A stretch of 36,446 bases of DNA from an uncultured Microbacterium sp. (GTDB taxonomy: Bacteria > Actinomycetota > Actinomycetes > Actinomycetales > Microbacteriaceae). The notes beneath the pieces are model-generated. The model searched no databases. It was not told the DNA's origin and saw nothing but the letters and a program-made list of their open reading frames with translations. The stretch lies in the NCBI GenBank assembly GCA_947647645.1, contig CANSLE010000002.1, positions 1-36,446 of the forward strand, given 5' to 3'. This document shows, in pieces, positions 18,150 through 27,423 of this stretch. A program made the translations under genes and the position numbers. How positions within the stretch are numbered: position 1 is the stretch's first letter; every line of letters begins with the position of its first letter.

Positions 18150-18300
18150 AGAGGGGCCCTCTCGATCTCCACATTGGGGGCTGGGAAGATCGAGAGGGCC
18201 TGAACTCATCGGGCGATGTGCCGGTGATGCCGGTCATTGGGGGTGACACGACGACCGCCGTTGGGGACGGCGGCGGCTCACACGAGAGCTGAGACCAGGG
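18150..18300 (-). ncRNA. Candidate small RNA with repeated CCCCAA hairpin loops (6C-RNA-like?); boundaries approximate
   Basis: Minus-strand hairpins CCGCCG-TCCCCAA-CGGCGG (18273-18255), GTCA-CCCCCAA-TGAC (18247-18233), and a 13-bp stem GGCCCTCTCGATC/GATCGAGAGGGCC (18200-18155) with CCCCCAA in its loop, in a non-coding gap. Confidence 0.45.
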
Positions 18301-18381
18301 TATCCGCCGTCCCCTCTCTCTTCGCGGGAAAGAACGTGAGAAATCTCTCAGACGCAGAGATATATCGGTGGCACGGAATCG

Positions 18382-19068
18382 TCAGCGCAGCTCGAACATC
18401 TTCGTGTCCGCCGCCTGGATGCCGCCGATGGAGACAGACAGGTGATAGTAGCCGGGGGATGCCCGGGGTCGGGACGAGCCGCACGTGTCGACCGATGAGC
18501 GCGTACGGTCCCACTGCAAAGGGCTCACGCTGGACACCGTCTGCCCGGCCGCCAGCTGAACCACCTGATCGCTCGACTCCGACTGGCAGTCCGTGGAGCG
18601 CCACCAGGTGTCGCTTCCGCTCGTGATGACGAACGACTGCGTCGCGGTGCCCACGTTGATCAGGCAGGGCGTGGTCGAGGTGTTCGAGAGGGTGATCGAC
18701 AGCTTGGGCAGCGCCCCCGCGGCGTAGACGTCCTGGTCGGTGACCGCGTGCACCGAGATCCCCGCCGTCGAGCATGCGGCGACCGACGGCGCCGTCCCGG
18801 ACGGGTCCGGGGCCGGCGTGGTCTCGACCGCCGTCGGCGTGGAGGGGGCCGGCGCCATCGTCGGAGAGGACGACGGCGAGGCGCTGGGCGCGGTCGGTGT
18901 CGGCGGCAACGATGTGGAGGCCGCGGGCTCCGCCGAGCCCCGCCAGGGCTGCCACACCGCGAGCACGACGGCGGCGACGAGGGCGAGGACGATCAGCACG
19001 GCGACGAGTCGGCGCCGCCGGTACACGGCGGGACTGGGGCGTCGCGGACGGCGCGTCGGTGTGCTCAC
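18382..19068 (-). CDS. Membrane-anchored hypothetical protein with Pro/Ser/Thr linker and C-terminal beta domain
   Basis: RRRRLVAVLIVLALVAAVVLAVW TM segment, PTPTAPSASPSSSPTMAPAPSTPT linker, Cys-containing DUF4232-like extracellular part. Confidence 0.78.
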   Translation of the reverse strand: MSTPTRRPRRPSPAVYRRRRLVAVLIVLALVAAVVLAVWQPWRGSAEPAASTSLPPTPTAPSASPSSSPTMAPAPSTPTAVETTPAPDPSGTAPSVAACSTAGISVHAVTDQDVYAAGALPKLSITLSNTSTTPCLINVGTATQSFVITSGSDTWWRSTDCQSESSDQVVQLAAGQTVSSVSPLQWDRTRSSVDTCGSSRPRASPGYYHLSVSIGGIQAADTKMFELR

Positions 19069-19118
19069 CCCTCCAGGCTAGGCCGCGGCATCCTGTCGTT
19101 CATCGGGGCGCGCGGGGT

Positions 19119-19652
19119 TCAGAGGTTCTTCAGCATGCGGGTGTTGCCGAGGGTGTTCGGCTTGACGTGCGCGAGGTCGAGGAACTCCGCGACGCCCTCG
19201 TCGGGGCTCCGCAGCAGCTGAGAGTACACGTCGGGGTCGACGACCTGCTCGCCGATCGGCGCGAACCCGCGACGACGGAAGAAGTCGACCTCGAACGTCA
19301 GGCAGAACAGCCGGCTGAGCCCGAGCTCCCGCGCCCGCTGCTCGAGCCGGGAGACGATCGCCCCGCCGACACCGTGGTGGAGCCAGTCCTCCGCGACGAT
19401 CAGGGTGCGGATCTCGCCCAGGTCCTCCCACATGACGTGCAGGGCGCCGCAGCCGATGAGCTCGCCACCGGCCTCGGCGACGACGAACTCCTGCACCGAC
19501 TCGAAGAGCGTCACGAGCTCCTTGCCCAGGAGGACGCGCCGCAGCACCCACGGATCGAGGAGGGCGACGATGCCGCGGACATCCGAGGTCCGCGCGGGAC
19601 GGACGACGGGACGGGCGCCGTCGTGGGGATCGGAGGGGGCGGGAAGGGTCAC
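19119..19652 (-). CDS. GNAT amino-acid N-acetyltransferase (N-acetylglutamate synthase-like)
   Basis: GTG at 19652; VVRPARTSDVRGIVALLDPWVLRRVLLGKELVTLFESVQEFVVAEAGGELIGCGALHVMWEDLGEIRTLIVAEDWLHHGVGGAIVSRLEQRARELGLSRLFCLTFEVDFFRRRGF. Confidence 0.85.
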   Translation of the reverse strand: MTLPAPSDPHDGARPVVRPARTSDVRGIVALLDPWVLRRVLLGKELVTLFESVQEFVVAEAGGELIGCGALHVMWEDLGEIRTLIVAEDWLHHGVGGAIVSRLEQRARELGLSRLFCLTFEVDFFRRRGFAPIGEQVVDPDVYSQLLRSPDEGVAEFLDLAHVKPNTLGNTRMLKNL

Positions 19653-19700
19653 CGACCCACTGTATTGCCCCCTACGCTGGACCCGGGAGGGGACTTCGCC

Positions 19701-22232
19701 GTGAGTGTGTTGCGTGACTATGCCGCGACGGTGTCGCAGCCGACGCTGCCCGTGTCGTCCCCGGCCGACACCTTCCGCTACGACGAGTTCGTCGACGCGG
19801 AGGGCGGACTCCGCCCCGCCTGGAAGGCGCTGGCCGCCCACGCCCTGAGTCTCACCGGCGATGATCTCCAGCGCGTCGACGGCGAGATCGTCCGCTTCCT
19901 CGCCGACGACGGCGTGTCGTACCTGCGCGGCGAGTCCGGTCCGCAGCCGTGGCAGCTCGACCCGGTGCCGTTCGTCCTCGATCCAGCCGGCTGGGCGCGG
20001 CTCGACGTCGGACTCGCGCAGCGCGCGGAGCTGCTGAACGCCGTGCTCGTCGACCTCTACGGCCCCCAGACGCTGCTGCGCGAGGGAGTCGTGCCCTCGG
20101 CGGTCGTGTTCGGGCACTCCGGCTTCACCCGTCCGCTGGCCCGCGCGAGCGCCGTCGATCCGCACCCGCTGCTGCTTGCGGCGACCGATCTCGGGCGGGA
20201 CGCACGCGGCGACTGGCACGTGCTCGCCGACCGCGTGCAGGCACCCTCCGGCCTGGGCTATGCGGCCGAGAACCGTCGCGTGATCTCGCAGGTGATGCCC
20301 GACCTGTTCCAGGAGGGCGACCTCCATCGCATCGACCCCTACTTCTCGGCCCTGCGCGCGGCGCTGCTGTCGTCGGTGTCCGACAAGGTCGACGATCCGA
20401 GCGTGGTCGTCCTCTCCCCGGGCACCCTCAGCGAGACCGCCTTCGATCAGGCGTTCCTGGCGAGTGCGCTCGGGTTCTCCCTCGTGCAGGGCAACGATCT
20501 CGTCGTCCGCGACGGCTATGTGTGGATGAAACCCGCCGGCTGGCCGCGCACCCGCCCCACCGATCGCATCGACGTCATCATCCGCCGGGTGGATGCCGCG
20601 TGGTGCGACCCTCTCGAACTGCGCGGCGACTCGCGGCTCGGCGTGGCGGGTCTCACCGAGGCGGTGCGCCGCGGGCGCGTGCGGCTGGTCAACGGACTCG
20701 GCGCAGGCGTGCTCGAGAACCCGGGCCTGCTCCCCTATCTGCCCGCGGCGTGCGAGCATCTCCTCGGCGAGCAGCTGCGCATCCCCTCGGTGCCGACCCT
20801 GTGGTGCGGTGACCCCGCATCGCGGGACGAGGTGCTGAGGCGGCTGGGGGCCGGTGACAGCGGTCTGATCGTCCGCACCATCGATGAGCCACGCAAGGCG
20901 TTCAGCGCCCTGCCGGCCGATGAGCTCGCCCGTCGCGTCGAGGCCGCCCCGCACCGCTTCGTCGGGCAGGAGCTGCTGCCGCTGTCGCAGACGCCGGTGT
21001 GGACCGCTCCGGCCGGTCGGGCAGCTGCTCACATCGATGCCCTTCCCCTCACCCTGCGTGCCTTCGCCCTGCGCTACGGCTCGGCGTACCGCCCGCTCGT
21101 CGGCGGCCTGGCGACCGTGCGCGAGAGTCCGGAGGCCCCGCCGCGGACGAAGGACGTGTGGGTGCTGAAGTCGTCGGAGGAGGATCCCGACCAGAACCTC
21201 GCGGAGATCGCCCTCACCCCGACAGCGCGCAGCATCCCGCCCCTCGCGCCGCGCGCGCACGCCGACATGTTCTGGACCGGTCGCTACGCCGAACGCGCCG
21301 AAGACCTCCTGCGTCTGGTGCTGACGGCGCAGACCGAGCTCGATCAGCCCGGCGCGCACGCGTCGGGCACCCTCGCAGAGAGCCCCCGCGTGCTGCTCGA
21401 CGTGCTCGCGCGGCTGGCCGGCATGCGCTGGCCCGAGCCCGAGGCCGAGTTCCGGTCGCTGCTGCTGGATGCACAGCGACCCGGATCGGCGGCCCACTCG
21501 ATCGCGCGGTTGCGCGAGGCGATGGAGGGCGTGCGCGATCAGCTCTCCGGCGACACCTGGCGCGTGTTCGCGACGGTCGACCGCGCCACGCGCGCCCTGC
21601 GCGGATCGTCGCACCCGCACCGCACGGCCGAGTCGGGCGGTCGCATGCTCTCGGCGATGCTGTCGCTGTACGGCGTCACGGCGAACATGATCCGCGACAC
21701 CGGCTGGCACATGATCGAGGCGGGACGGTTCCTCGAGCGCGGGCTGCAGCTGTCGGCGCTGCTGTCGACCGCCCTCGCCGACCACCACGGTCCCCGCGCC
21801 GCACGCAGCGTGCTGGAGGCGGTGCTGCTGGCGTCCGAGAGCGTCGTCACACACCGCCGGCGCTATCGCGGCTCGATGCGGGCCGCCGACGTCCTCGACC
21901 TCCTGCTGCTCGACCACAGCAACCCCCGGTCTCTCGCTTTCGCCCTGGCACGCCTGCGCGAGCATCTGGCCGCCATGCCGGCATCCACCGGGTCGACGCG
22001 CGCCGAGCGGCTGCTCGACCACCTCGAGACGGAGCTGGCTGCCGCCGACGTCGCCGCACTGGGGGCGATCGAGGGTGGACGACGCGAAGTGCTCGTCGAT
22101 TTCCTCACGGGCGTGACCGCCCAGCTGGAACAGCTCTCGGATGCCGTCACGCATCTCCACTTCGAGAGCGGTCCACCTGCTGTCGCGATGACGGACCTGT
22201 CCCTCGTCGAACTGATGGAGACGCGCGCATGA
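19701..22232 (+). CDS. Circularly permuted ATP-grasp + alpha-E domain fusion protein
   Basis: GTG at 19701 preceded by GGGAGGGG RBS; DRVQAPSGLGYAAENRRVISQVMPDLF, DGYVWMKPAGW, and C-terminal MFWTGRYAERAEDLLRLVL (alpha-E). Confidence 0.88.
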   Translation: MSVLRDYAATVSQPTLPVSSPADTFRYDEFVDAEGGLRPAWKALAAHALSLTGDDLQRVDGEIVRFLADDGVSYLRGESGPQPWQLDPVPFVLDPAGWARLDVGLAQRAELLNAVLVDLYGPQTLLREGVVPSAVVFGHSGFTRPLARASAVDPHPLLLAATDLGRDARGDWHVLADRVQAPSGLGYAAENRRVISQVMPDLFQEGDLHRIDPYFSALRAALLSSVSDKVDDPSVVVLSPGTLSETAFDQAFLASALGFSLVQGNDLVVRDGYVWMKPAGWPRTRPTDRIDVIIRRVDAAWCDPLELRGDSRLGVAGLTEAVRRGRVRLVNGLGAGVLENPGLLPYLPAACEHLLGEQLRIPSVPTLWCGDPASRDEVLRRLGAGDSGLIVRTIDEPRKAFSALPADELARRVEAAPHRFVGQELLPLSQTPVWTAPAGRAAAHIDALPLTLRAFALRYGSAYRPLVGGLATVRESPEAPPRTKDVWVLKSSEEDPDQNLAEIALTPTARSIPPLAPRAHADMFWTGRYAERAEDLLRLVLTAQTELDQPGAHASGTLAESPRVLLDVLARLAGMRWPEPEAEFRSLLLDAQRPGSAAHSIARLREAMEGVRDQLSGDTWRVFATVDRATRALRGSSHPHRTAESGGRMLSAMLSLYGVTANMIRDTGWHMIEAGRFLERGLQLSALLSTALADHHGPRAARSVLEAVLLASESVVTHRRRYRGSMRAADVLDLLLLDHSNPRSLAFALARLREHLAAMPASTGSTRAERLLDHLETELAAADVAALGAIEGGRREVLVDFLTGVTAQLEQLSDAVTHLHFESGPPAVAMTDLSLVELMETRA

Positions 22233-23137
22233 TGCAGTACCGCGTCTGGCACCGCACCGCCTACACGTACGGGGAGCCGGTACAGGACAGCGTGGGCCAG
22301 TTCCATCTGATGCCCCGCGATCTGCCGTGGCAACGCGTGACGGCGTCGAGCGTCGAGGTCGATCCGTCACCCGGCGACATCGCACCCGACACCGACGTGT
22401 TCGGCAACTCGGCCACCTACTTCCACCTCACCGACCCGCACGAGAAGCTCACGATCACCGCGTCCAGCGAGGTGACGGTCGACACCCCCGCCTACGACTC
22501 CGGGGCCCTCGCGCGACCGTGGGAGGACGCCCGTCCCCTCCTCAACACCCACCTGCCGGAGGCGTGGCGCGCCGTCGAGTTCGCCCTCGAGTCACCGCGC
22601 GTGCGCCACGAGCCCGAGACGACCGCGTACGGCGCGCTCTCGCTCACTCCGGGGCGTCCCCTCGGCGAGGCGGTGACCGACCTCATGCGGCGGATCTATC
22701 GCGACTTCGACTACGACAAGACCGCCACGACGGTGACCAGCACCGTGGGCGACGCGATGCGCGCCCGTGCCGGCGTCTGCCAGGACTTCGCTCACGTCGC
22801 CCTCGCCTGCCTGCGCGCGCACGGCGTCGCGGCGCGCTACGTCTCGGGCTATCTCGCGACGCAGCCGCCGCCCGGCAAAGAGCGGGTGTTCGGCGCCGAC
22901 GCCTCGCACGCCTGGCTGGCCGTGTGGCTCCCCGGCACCGATCAATGGCTCGCGATCGATCCGACGAACGATCAGTGGGCGAACGACCGGTACGTCACCG
23001 TGGCGTGGGGGCGAGACTACGGCGACGTGTCGCCGGTACGCGGCATCATCTTCACCCAGGCGAAGAACTCCACCCTGCGCGTGTCCGTGGATGTCGCGCC
23101 GCTCGCCCTCGCGGCCCCGACGGAGGGCGCCGCATGA
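22229..23137 (+). CDS. Transglutaminase-like cysteine protease family protein (with N-terminal bacterial transglutaminase-like region)
   Basis: MMQYRVWHRTAYTYGEPVQDSVGQFHLMPRD; RAGVCQDFAHVALACLRAHGVAARYVSGYL, DASHAWLAVWLPG, AIDPTND (Cys-His-Asp). Start overlaps previous stop. Confidence 0.92.
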   Translation: MMQYRVWHRTAYTYGEPVQDSVGQFHLMPRDLPWQRVTASSVEVDPSPGDIAPDTDVFGNSATYFHLTDPHEKLTITASSEVTVDTPAYDSGALARPWEDARPLLNTHLPEAWRAVEFALESPRVRHEPETTAYGALSLTPGRPLGEAVTDLMRRIYRDFDYDKTATTVTSTVGDAMRARAGVCQDFAHVALACLRAHGVAARYVSGYLATQPPPGKERVFGADASHAWLAVWLPGTDQWLAIDPTNDQWANDRYVTVAWGRDYGDVSPVRGIIFTQAKNSTLRVSVDVAPLALAAPTEGAA

Positions 23138-23307
23138 GCGGGATGACCACACCCGCTCGATCATCGGTCTGACCACCTGCCTCGAGCGTGCGCCGCAGGC
23201 AGAGGCTGCGGTCCCGAACTCCTCCAGCCCGCCGGGGAGACACCCGAAACCGGCCCAGGAACGTCGGCGGCGGTCGATGTGGAGGATTTTGGCCCCGGCC
23301 ACGCCGC

Positions 23308-23353
23308 GCACGACGGAGGGGCGGATGCCACAGCATCCGCCCCTCCGTCGTGC
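23308..23353. terminator. Perfect 21-bp inverted repeat with 4-nt loop, bidirectional terminator between convergent genes
   Basis: GCACGACGGAGGGGCGGATGC-CACA-GCATCCGCCCCTCCGTCGTGC. Confidence 0.88.
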
Positions 23354-23365
23354 ATCCGATCCGGG

Positions 23366-25891
23366 TCAGCCCCCGGCGACGATGTCCGGGGTGGCCTCGA
23401 TGGCTCCCGCGGCGCCGACACCGACCGCGACCTTCTCGCCGCGCGGGCCGTGCTCGAAGACGAGCGTGCCGTTCTCGGCATCCACCTTCACGTGGTCTCC
23501 GGGGTTGAGCTCACCGTGCAGGATGCGCTCGGACAGCTGGTCCTCGACCTCGCGCTGCATGGCACGGCGCAGAGGGCGCGCACCGAGAGTCGGGTCGAAC
23601 CCGATCTCGATGAGGCGGTCCTTCGCGGCATCCGTCAGCTCGACCGTCATGTCGCGGTCGAGCAGGCGCTCGCTCAACCGCTTCGTGAACAGGCCGACGA
23701 TCTGGCGCAGCTCCGGCTTGCTCAGCTGCGGGAAGACGATCACGTCGTCGACGCGGTTGAGGAACTCGGGCTTGAAGTGACGCTTCAACTCCTCGTCGAC
23801 CTTGCCCTTCATCCGCTCGTAGGTCGTCTGCGCGTTGCCCTCGACCTGGAACCCGACCGGGCCGCCCGCGATGGCCGACGATCCGAGGTTGGTGGTCATG
23901 ATGATCACCGTGTTCTTGAAGTCGATGACGCGGCCCTGACCGTCGGTCAGGCGACCCTCTTCGAGGATCTGCAGCAACGAGTTGAAGATGTCGGGGTGCG
24001 CCTTCTCGATCTCGTCGAAGAGCACCACGGAGAACGGCTTGCGGCGCACCTTCTCGGTGAGCTGTCCGCCCTCCTCGAAGCCCACGAACCCGGGAGGGGC
24101 ACCGAACAGCCGCGAGACGGTGTGCTTCTCACCGAACTCGCTCATGTCGAGCGAGATCAGCGCGCCCTCGTCGTCGAAGAGGAACTCGGCGAGCGCCTTG
24201 GCCAGCTCCGTCTTGCCCACGCCGGTGGGGCCGGCGAAGATGAACGAGCCGCTGGGGCGCTTGGGGTCCTTGAGGCCGGCACGCTGGCGACGGATCGTGC
24301 GGCTGAGCGCGGCGATCGCCTCCTCCTGGCCGATGACGCGCTGATGCAGCGCCTTCTCCATGAAGACGAGACGGCTGGTCTCCTCCTCGGTGAGCTTGAA
24401 GACGGGGATGCCGGTGGCCTGCGCGAGCACCTCGGCGATCAGACCCTCGTCGACCACCGCGTGGCTCGCGACGTCGCCGCTGCGCCACTGCTTCTCGAGG
24501 CGCAGACGCTCGGCGAGCAGGGACTTCTCCTCGTCGCGCAGCGACGCGGCCTTCTCGAAGTCCTGCTCCTCGCTCGCGGTCTCCTTGTCTTCGCGGACCT
24601 TGGCGATCTTCTCGTCGAATTCGCGCAGCTCCGGCGGGCTCGAGAGGATCGACAGGCGCAGGCGCGCGCCGGCCTCGTCGATCAGGTCGATGGCCTTGTC
24701 GGGCAGGAACCGGTCGCTGATGTAGCGGTCGGCGAGGTTCGCCGCGGCGACGATGGCGCCGTCGGTGATCTGCACCTTGTGGTGCGCCTCGTAGCGGTCG
24801 CGCAGGCCCTTCAGGATGTTGATCGCGTGGGGCAGGCTCGGCTCGGCGACCTGGATGGGCTGGAAGCGGCGCTCGAGCGCGGCATCCTTCTCGAAGTGCT
24901 TGCGGTACTCGTCGAGCGTGGTCGCACCGATCGTCTGCAGCTCGCCGCGGGCGAGGAGCGGCTTGAGGATCGATGCGGCGTCGATCGCGCCCTCGGCGGC
25001 ACCGGCACCCACGAGGGTGTGGATCTCGTCGATGAAGACGATGATGTCGCCGCGGGTGCGGATCTCCTTGGTGACCTTCTTCAGGCGCTCCTCGAAGTCG
25101 CCGCGGTAGCGGGAGCCGGCGATGAGCGAGCCGAGGTCGAGCGAGTAGACCTGCTTGTCCTTCAGGGTCTCCGGCACGTCGTTCTTCACGATCGCCTGCG
25201 CGAGTCCCTCGACGACGGCGGTCTTGCCGACGCCGGGCTCGCCGATCAGCACCGGGTTGTTCTTCGAGCGGCGCGAGAGGATCTGCATGACCCGCTCGAT
25301 CTCCTTCTCGCGTCCGATCACCGGGTCGAGCTTGTTGTCGCGCGCGGCCTGCGTGAGGTTGCGGCCGAACTGGTCGAGCACCGCCGAGCCGCCCTGGGCG
25401 GCCTGCTGGTTCTGCTCGCCGGCGCCGGCGGCGACGCCCGCGGGCTCCTTGCCCTGGTAGCCGCTGAGCAGCTGGATGACCTGCTGGCGCACCTTGTTGA
25501 GGTCGGCGCCGAGCTTGACGAGCACCTGAGCGGCGACGCCCTCGCCCTCGCGGATGAGGCCGAGCAGGATGTGCTCGGTGCCGATGTAGTTGTGGCCGAG
25601 CTGCAGCGCCTCGCGCAGGCTCAGCTCCAGCACCTTCTTCGCCCGGGGCGTGAAGGGGATGTGGCCGGTCGGCTGCTGCTGGCCCTGGCCGATGATGTCC
25701 TGGACCTGCTCGCGGACGGCGTCCAGCGAGATCCCCAGGCTCTCGAGCGCCTTGGCGGCGACGCCCTCGCCCTCATGGATGAGCCCGAGCAGGATGTGCT
25801 CGGTGCCGATGTAGTTGTGGTTGAGCATCTTCGCCTCTTCTTGGGCGAGGACGACCACACGACGGGCACGGTCCGTGAATCTCTCGAACAT
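23366..25891 (-). CDS. clpC: ATP-dependent Clp protease ATP-binding subunit ClpC
   Basis: [75 protein letters not shown]-like middle region. Confidence 0.97.
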   Translation of the reverse strand: MFERFTDRARRVVVLAQEEAKMLNHNYIGTEHILLGLIHEGEGVAAKALESLGISLDAVREQVQDIIGQGQQQPTGHIPFTPRAKKVLELSLREALQLGHNYIGTEHILLGLIREGEGVAAQVLVKLGADLNKVRQQVIQLLSGYQGKEPAGVAAGAGEQNQQAAQGGSAVLDQFGRNLTQAARDNKLDPVIGREKEIERVMQILSRRSKNNPVLIGEPGVGKTAVVEGLAQAIVKNDVPETLKDKQVYSLDLGSLIAGSRYRGDFEERLKKVTKEIRTRGDIIVFIDEIHTLVGAGAAEGAIDAASILKPLLARGELQTIGATTLDEYRKHFEKDAALERRFQPIQVAEPSLPHAINILKGLRDRYEAHHKVQITDGAIVAAANLADRYISDRFLPDKAIDLIDEAGARLRLSILSSPPELREFDEKIAKVREDKETASEEQDFEKAASLRDEEKSLLAERLRLEKQWRSGDVASHAVVDEGLIAEVLAQATGIPVFKLTEEETSRLVFMEKALHQRVIGQEEAIAALSRTIRRQRAGLKDPKRPSGSFIFAGPTGVGKTELAKALAEFLFDDEGALISLDMSEFGEKHTVSRLFGAPPGFVGFEEGGQLTEKVRRKPFSVVLFDEIEKAHPDIFNSLLQILEEGRLTDGQGRVIDFKNTVIIMTTNLGSSAIAGGPVGFQVEGNAQTTYERMKGKVDEELKRHFKPEFLNRVDDVIVFPQLSKPELRQIVGLFTKRLSERLLDRDMTVELTDAAKDRLIEIGFDPTLGARPLRRAMQREVEDQLSERILHGELNPGDHVKVDAENGTLVFEHGPRGEKVAVGVGAAGAIEATPDIVAGG

Positions 25892-26030
25892 TCGTCGACA
25901 CTCCTCCGGCGCACGTTCTTCGGGTGCGCTTACGTCGAGGGTAACGACCAGCGAATGCCGGTATGCCCGTGTTCGCCGTCGGCGCACCGCCCCGGCATCC
26001 GGCCTCCCGGCGCGCCCCACGGCGCCCAAC

Positions 26031-26201
26031 ATGTGGGTGCTCGGGCCGATCGTCTGGATCGCCCTTGCTGTCATCGTCCTCGTCGTCGCGCTCTTCGTCC
26101 TGCCGTTCTGGCCGATCGCCGCGGGCCTCGCGTTCGCGGCCTTGGCCGCGAACCTGCGGCACGGCTCCACCCTGCAGCGCGACACCGGCGGGCTCGTATG
26201 A
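26031..26201 (+). CDS. Small hypothetical membrane protein (56 aa)
   Basis: ATG at 26031: MWVLGPIVWIALAVIVLVVALFVLPFWPIAAGLAFAALAANLRHGSTLQRDTGGLV; hydrophobic helices, no recognised family. Confidence 0.5.
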   Translation: MWVLGPIVWIALAVIVLVVALFVLPFWPIAAGLAFAALAANLRHGSTLQRDTGGLV

Positions 26202-26257
26202 CACCGGCGGAGAGCGACTGAGGGATCACCGCCTCAGGATCGAGCGACGAGAGGGGG

Positions 26258-27256
26258 TCAGCGCTCCACGGCAGGTGCCGCCGTGGACTGTCGCACCACA
26301 AGACGGGTCGACAGTTCGGTGTGCACCGCCGCCGACCTGCCCTGCAACGCACCGATGATGATGTCCACGGCGGCGGCACCCATCTCCGTCAGCGGCTGGC
26401 TGACGGTCGTCAGCGGGGGGTCGTTCCAGCGCGAGTAGGGGACATCGTCGAAGCCGATCACCGAAACGTCCGCCGGGACGCGCAGGCCATGTTCGCGCAA
26501 TGCGCGGATCGCCCCGAGCGCGGTGTCGTCGCTGGCCGCGAAGATGCCGGTGGGGCGGGCGTCGCGCCGCAGGAGCGCACAGACGGCGTGGTACCCCTCC
26601 TCGACGCCGTATCGTGCGCGCACGATCAGATCGTCGTCGAGGGGAAGACCGGCTTGCATCATGGCGGCCTGGTACCCGGCCAGCCGGGCGATGCCGTTGT
26701 CCTGATCGACCGGCCCGGTGATCGTCGTGATCCTGCGGTGACCGAGGTCGATGAGGTGCCGGGTCGCGTCGAACGCGCCCTGGAAGTTCGTCGCCGAGAT
26801 GGACAGCGTCCCCTCCGGCGCGCGGTGCAGCGGGTCGACGGCGACGAAGGGGACTCCCGCCTCGGTGAGGGCTGCCCGAGCGGGTTCGCTCGGGACGGCG
26901 ACGACACTGAGCAGTCCGTCCGTGCCGCGACTGAGGGCGTGTCTGACCCAGCCGTCGCAGTCGTCCGGATCGGGGTCGACGGTGAGCACGATCTCCTTCT
27001 CATAACGGCGCGCCGCGGCCGCCGCCCCCCGCACGACGGTCTCGGACCAGGGCCCGTCCAGATTCACGATCCGCACGTCGATGAGGCCGGTCGCCGTACG
27101 CGGCCGCGTACGGATGCTGTAGCCGTGGCGCTCCAGCACCTGTGTGACGCGCTCCCGTGTGGCCTTCGCCACATCGGGGCGCGCATTGAGCACCTTGGAC
27201 ACGGTCGGCAGGGACACGTCGGCCTCTTCGGCGACGAGCGCGAGTTTCACCGCCAT
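26258..27256 (-). CDS. LacI-family transcriptional regulator
   Basis: MAVKLALVAEEADVSLPTVSKVLNARPDVAKATRERVTQVLERHGYSIR HTH; sugar-binding domain. Confidence 0.93.
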   Translation of the reverse strand: MAVKLALVAEEADVSLPTVSKVLNARPDVAKATRERVTQVLERHGYSIRTRPRTATGLIDVRIVNLDGPWSETVVRGAAAAARRYEKEIVLTVDPDPDDCDGWVRHALSRGTDGLLSVVAVPSEPARAALTEAGVPFVAVDPLHRAPEGTLSISATNFQGAFDATRHLIDLGHRRITTITGPVDQDNGIARLAGYQAAMMQAGLPLDDDLIVRARYGVEEGYHAVCALLRRDARPTGIFAASDDTALGAIRALREHGLRVPADVSVIGFDDVPYSRWNDPPLTTVSQPLTEMGAAAVDIIIGALQGRSAAVHTELSTRLVVRQSTAAPAVER

Positions 27257-27289
27257 GGGACTCCGTTCCGATCATCGTGCTGATGGGTG

Positions 27290-27408
27290 GTTTCCGAAAA
27301 TCCTACTCCCACGGGGGCCGTTGCGGTCTCAGAATTCGCGCTGGACAGCCGTCGCGTTTCCCTCTAGCTTTACTCCGGGCACGAAATTTCTGCTCAGAGT
27401 TTCCGAAA
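27290..27408 (+). promoter_or_regulatory. Promoter and candidate LacI operators of the beta-glucoside operon
   Basis: TGGACA (27342-27347) - 17 nt - TAGCTT (27365-27370); GTTTCCGAAA at 27290-27299 and 27399-27408; GAAATTTC palindrome at 27383-27390. Confidence 0.55.
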
Positions 27409-27423
27409 TACAAAGGAGTAGTC

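Noticed and set aside
18774-22232. Very long plus-strand ORF track entry (1152 aa) including antisense of the GNAT gene
   Set aside because: Only the part from 19701 matches a protein family; the N-terminal ~300 aa is Arg/His/Glu-rich antisense of convincing minus-strand genes.
19119-22385. 1088-aa minus-strand ORF antisense to the ATP-grasp gene
   Set aside because: Only the C-terminal 177 aa (GNAT) is family-like; the rest has antisense high-GC composition.
23279-26221. 980-aa plus-strand ORF antisense to clpC
   Set aside because: Leu/Glu/Val-rich mirror frame of clpC; clpC is unambiguous on the minus strand.
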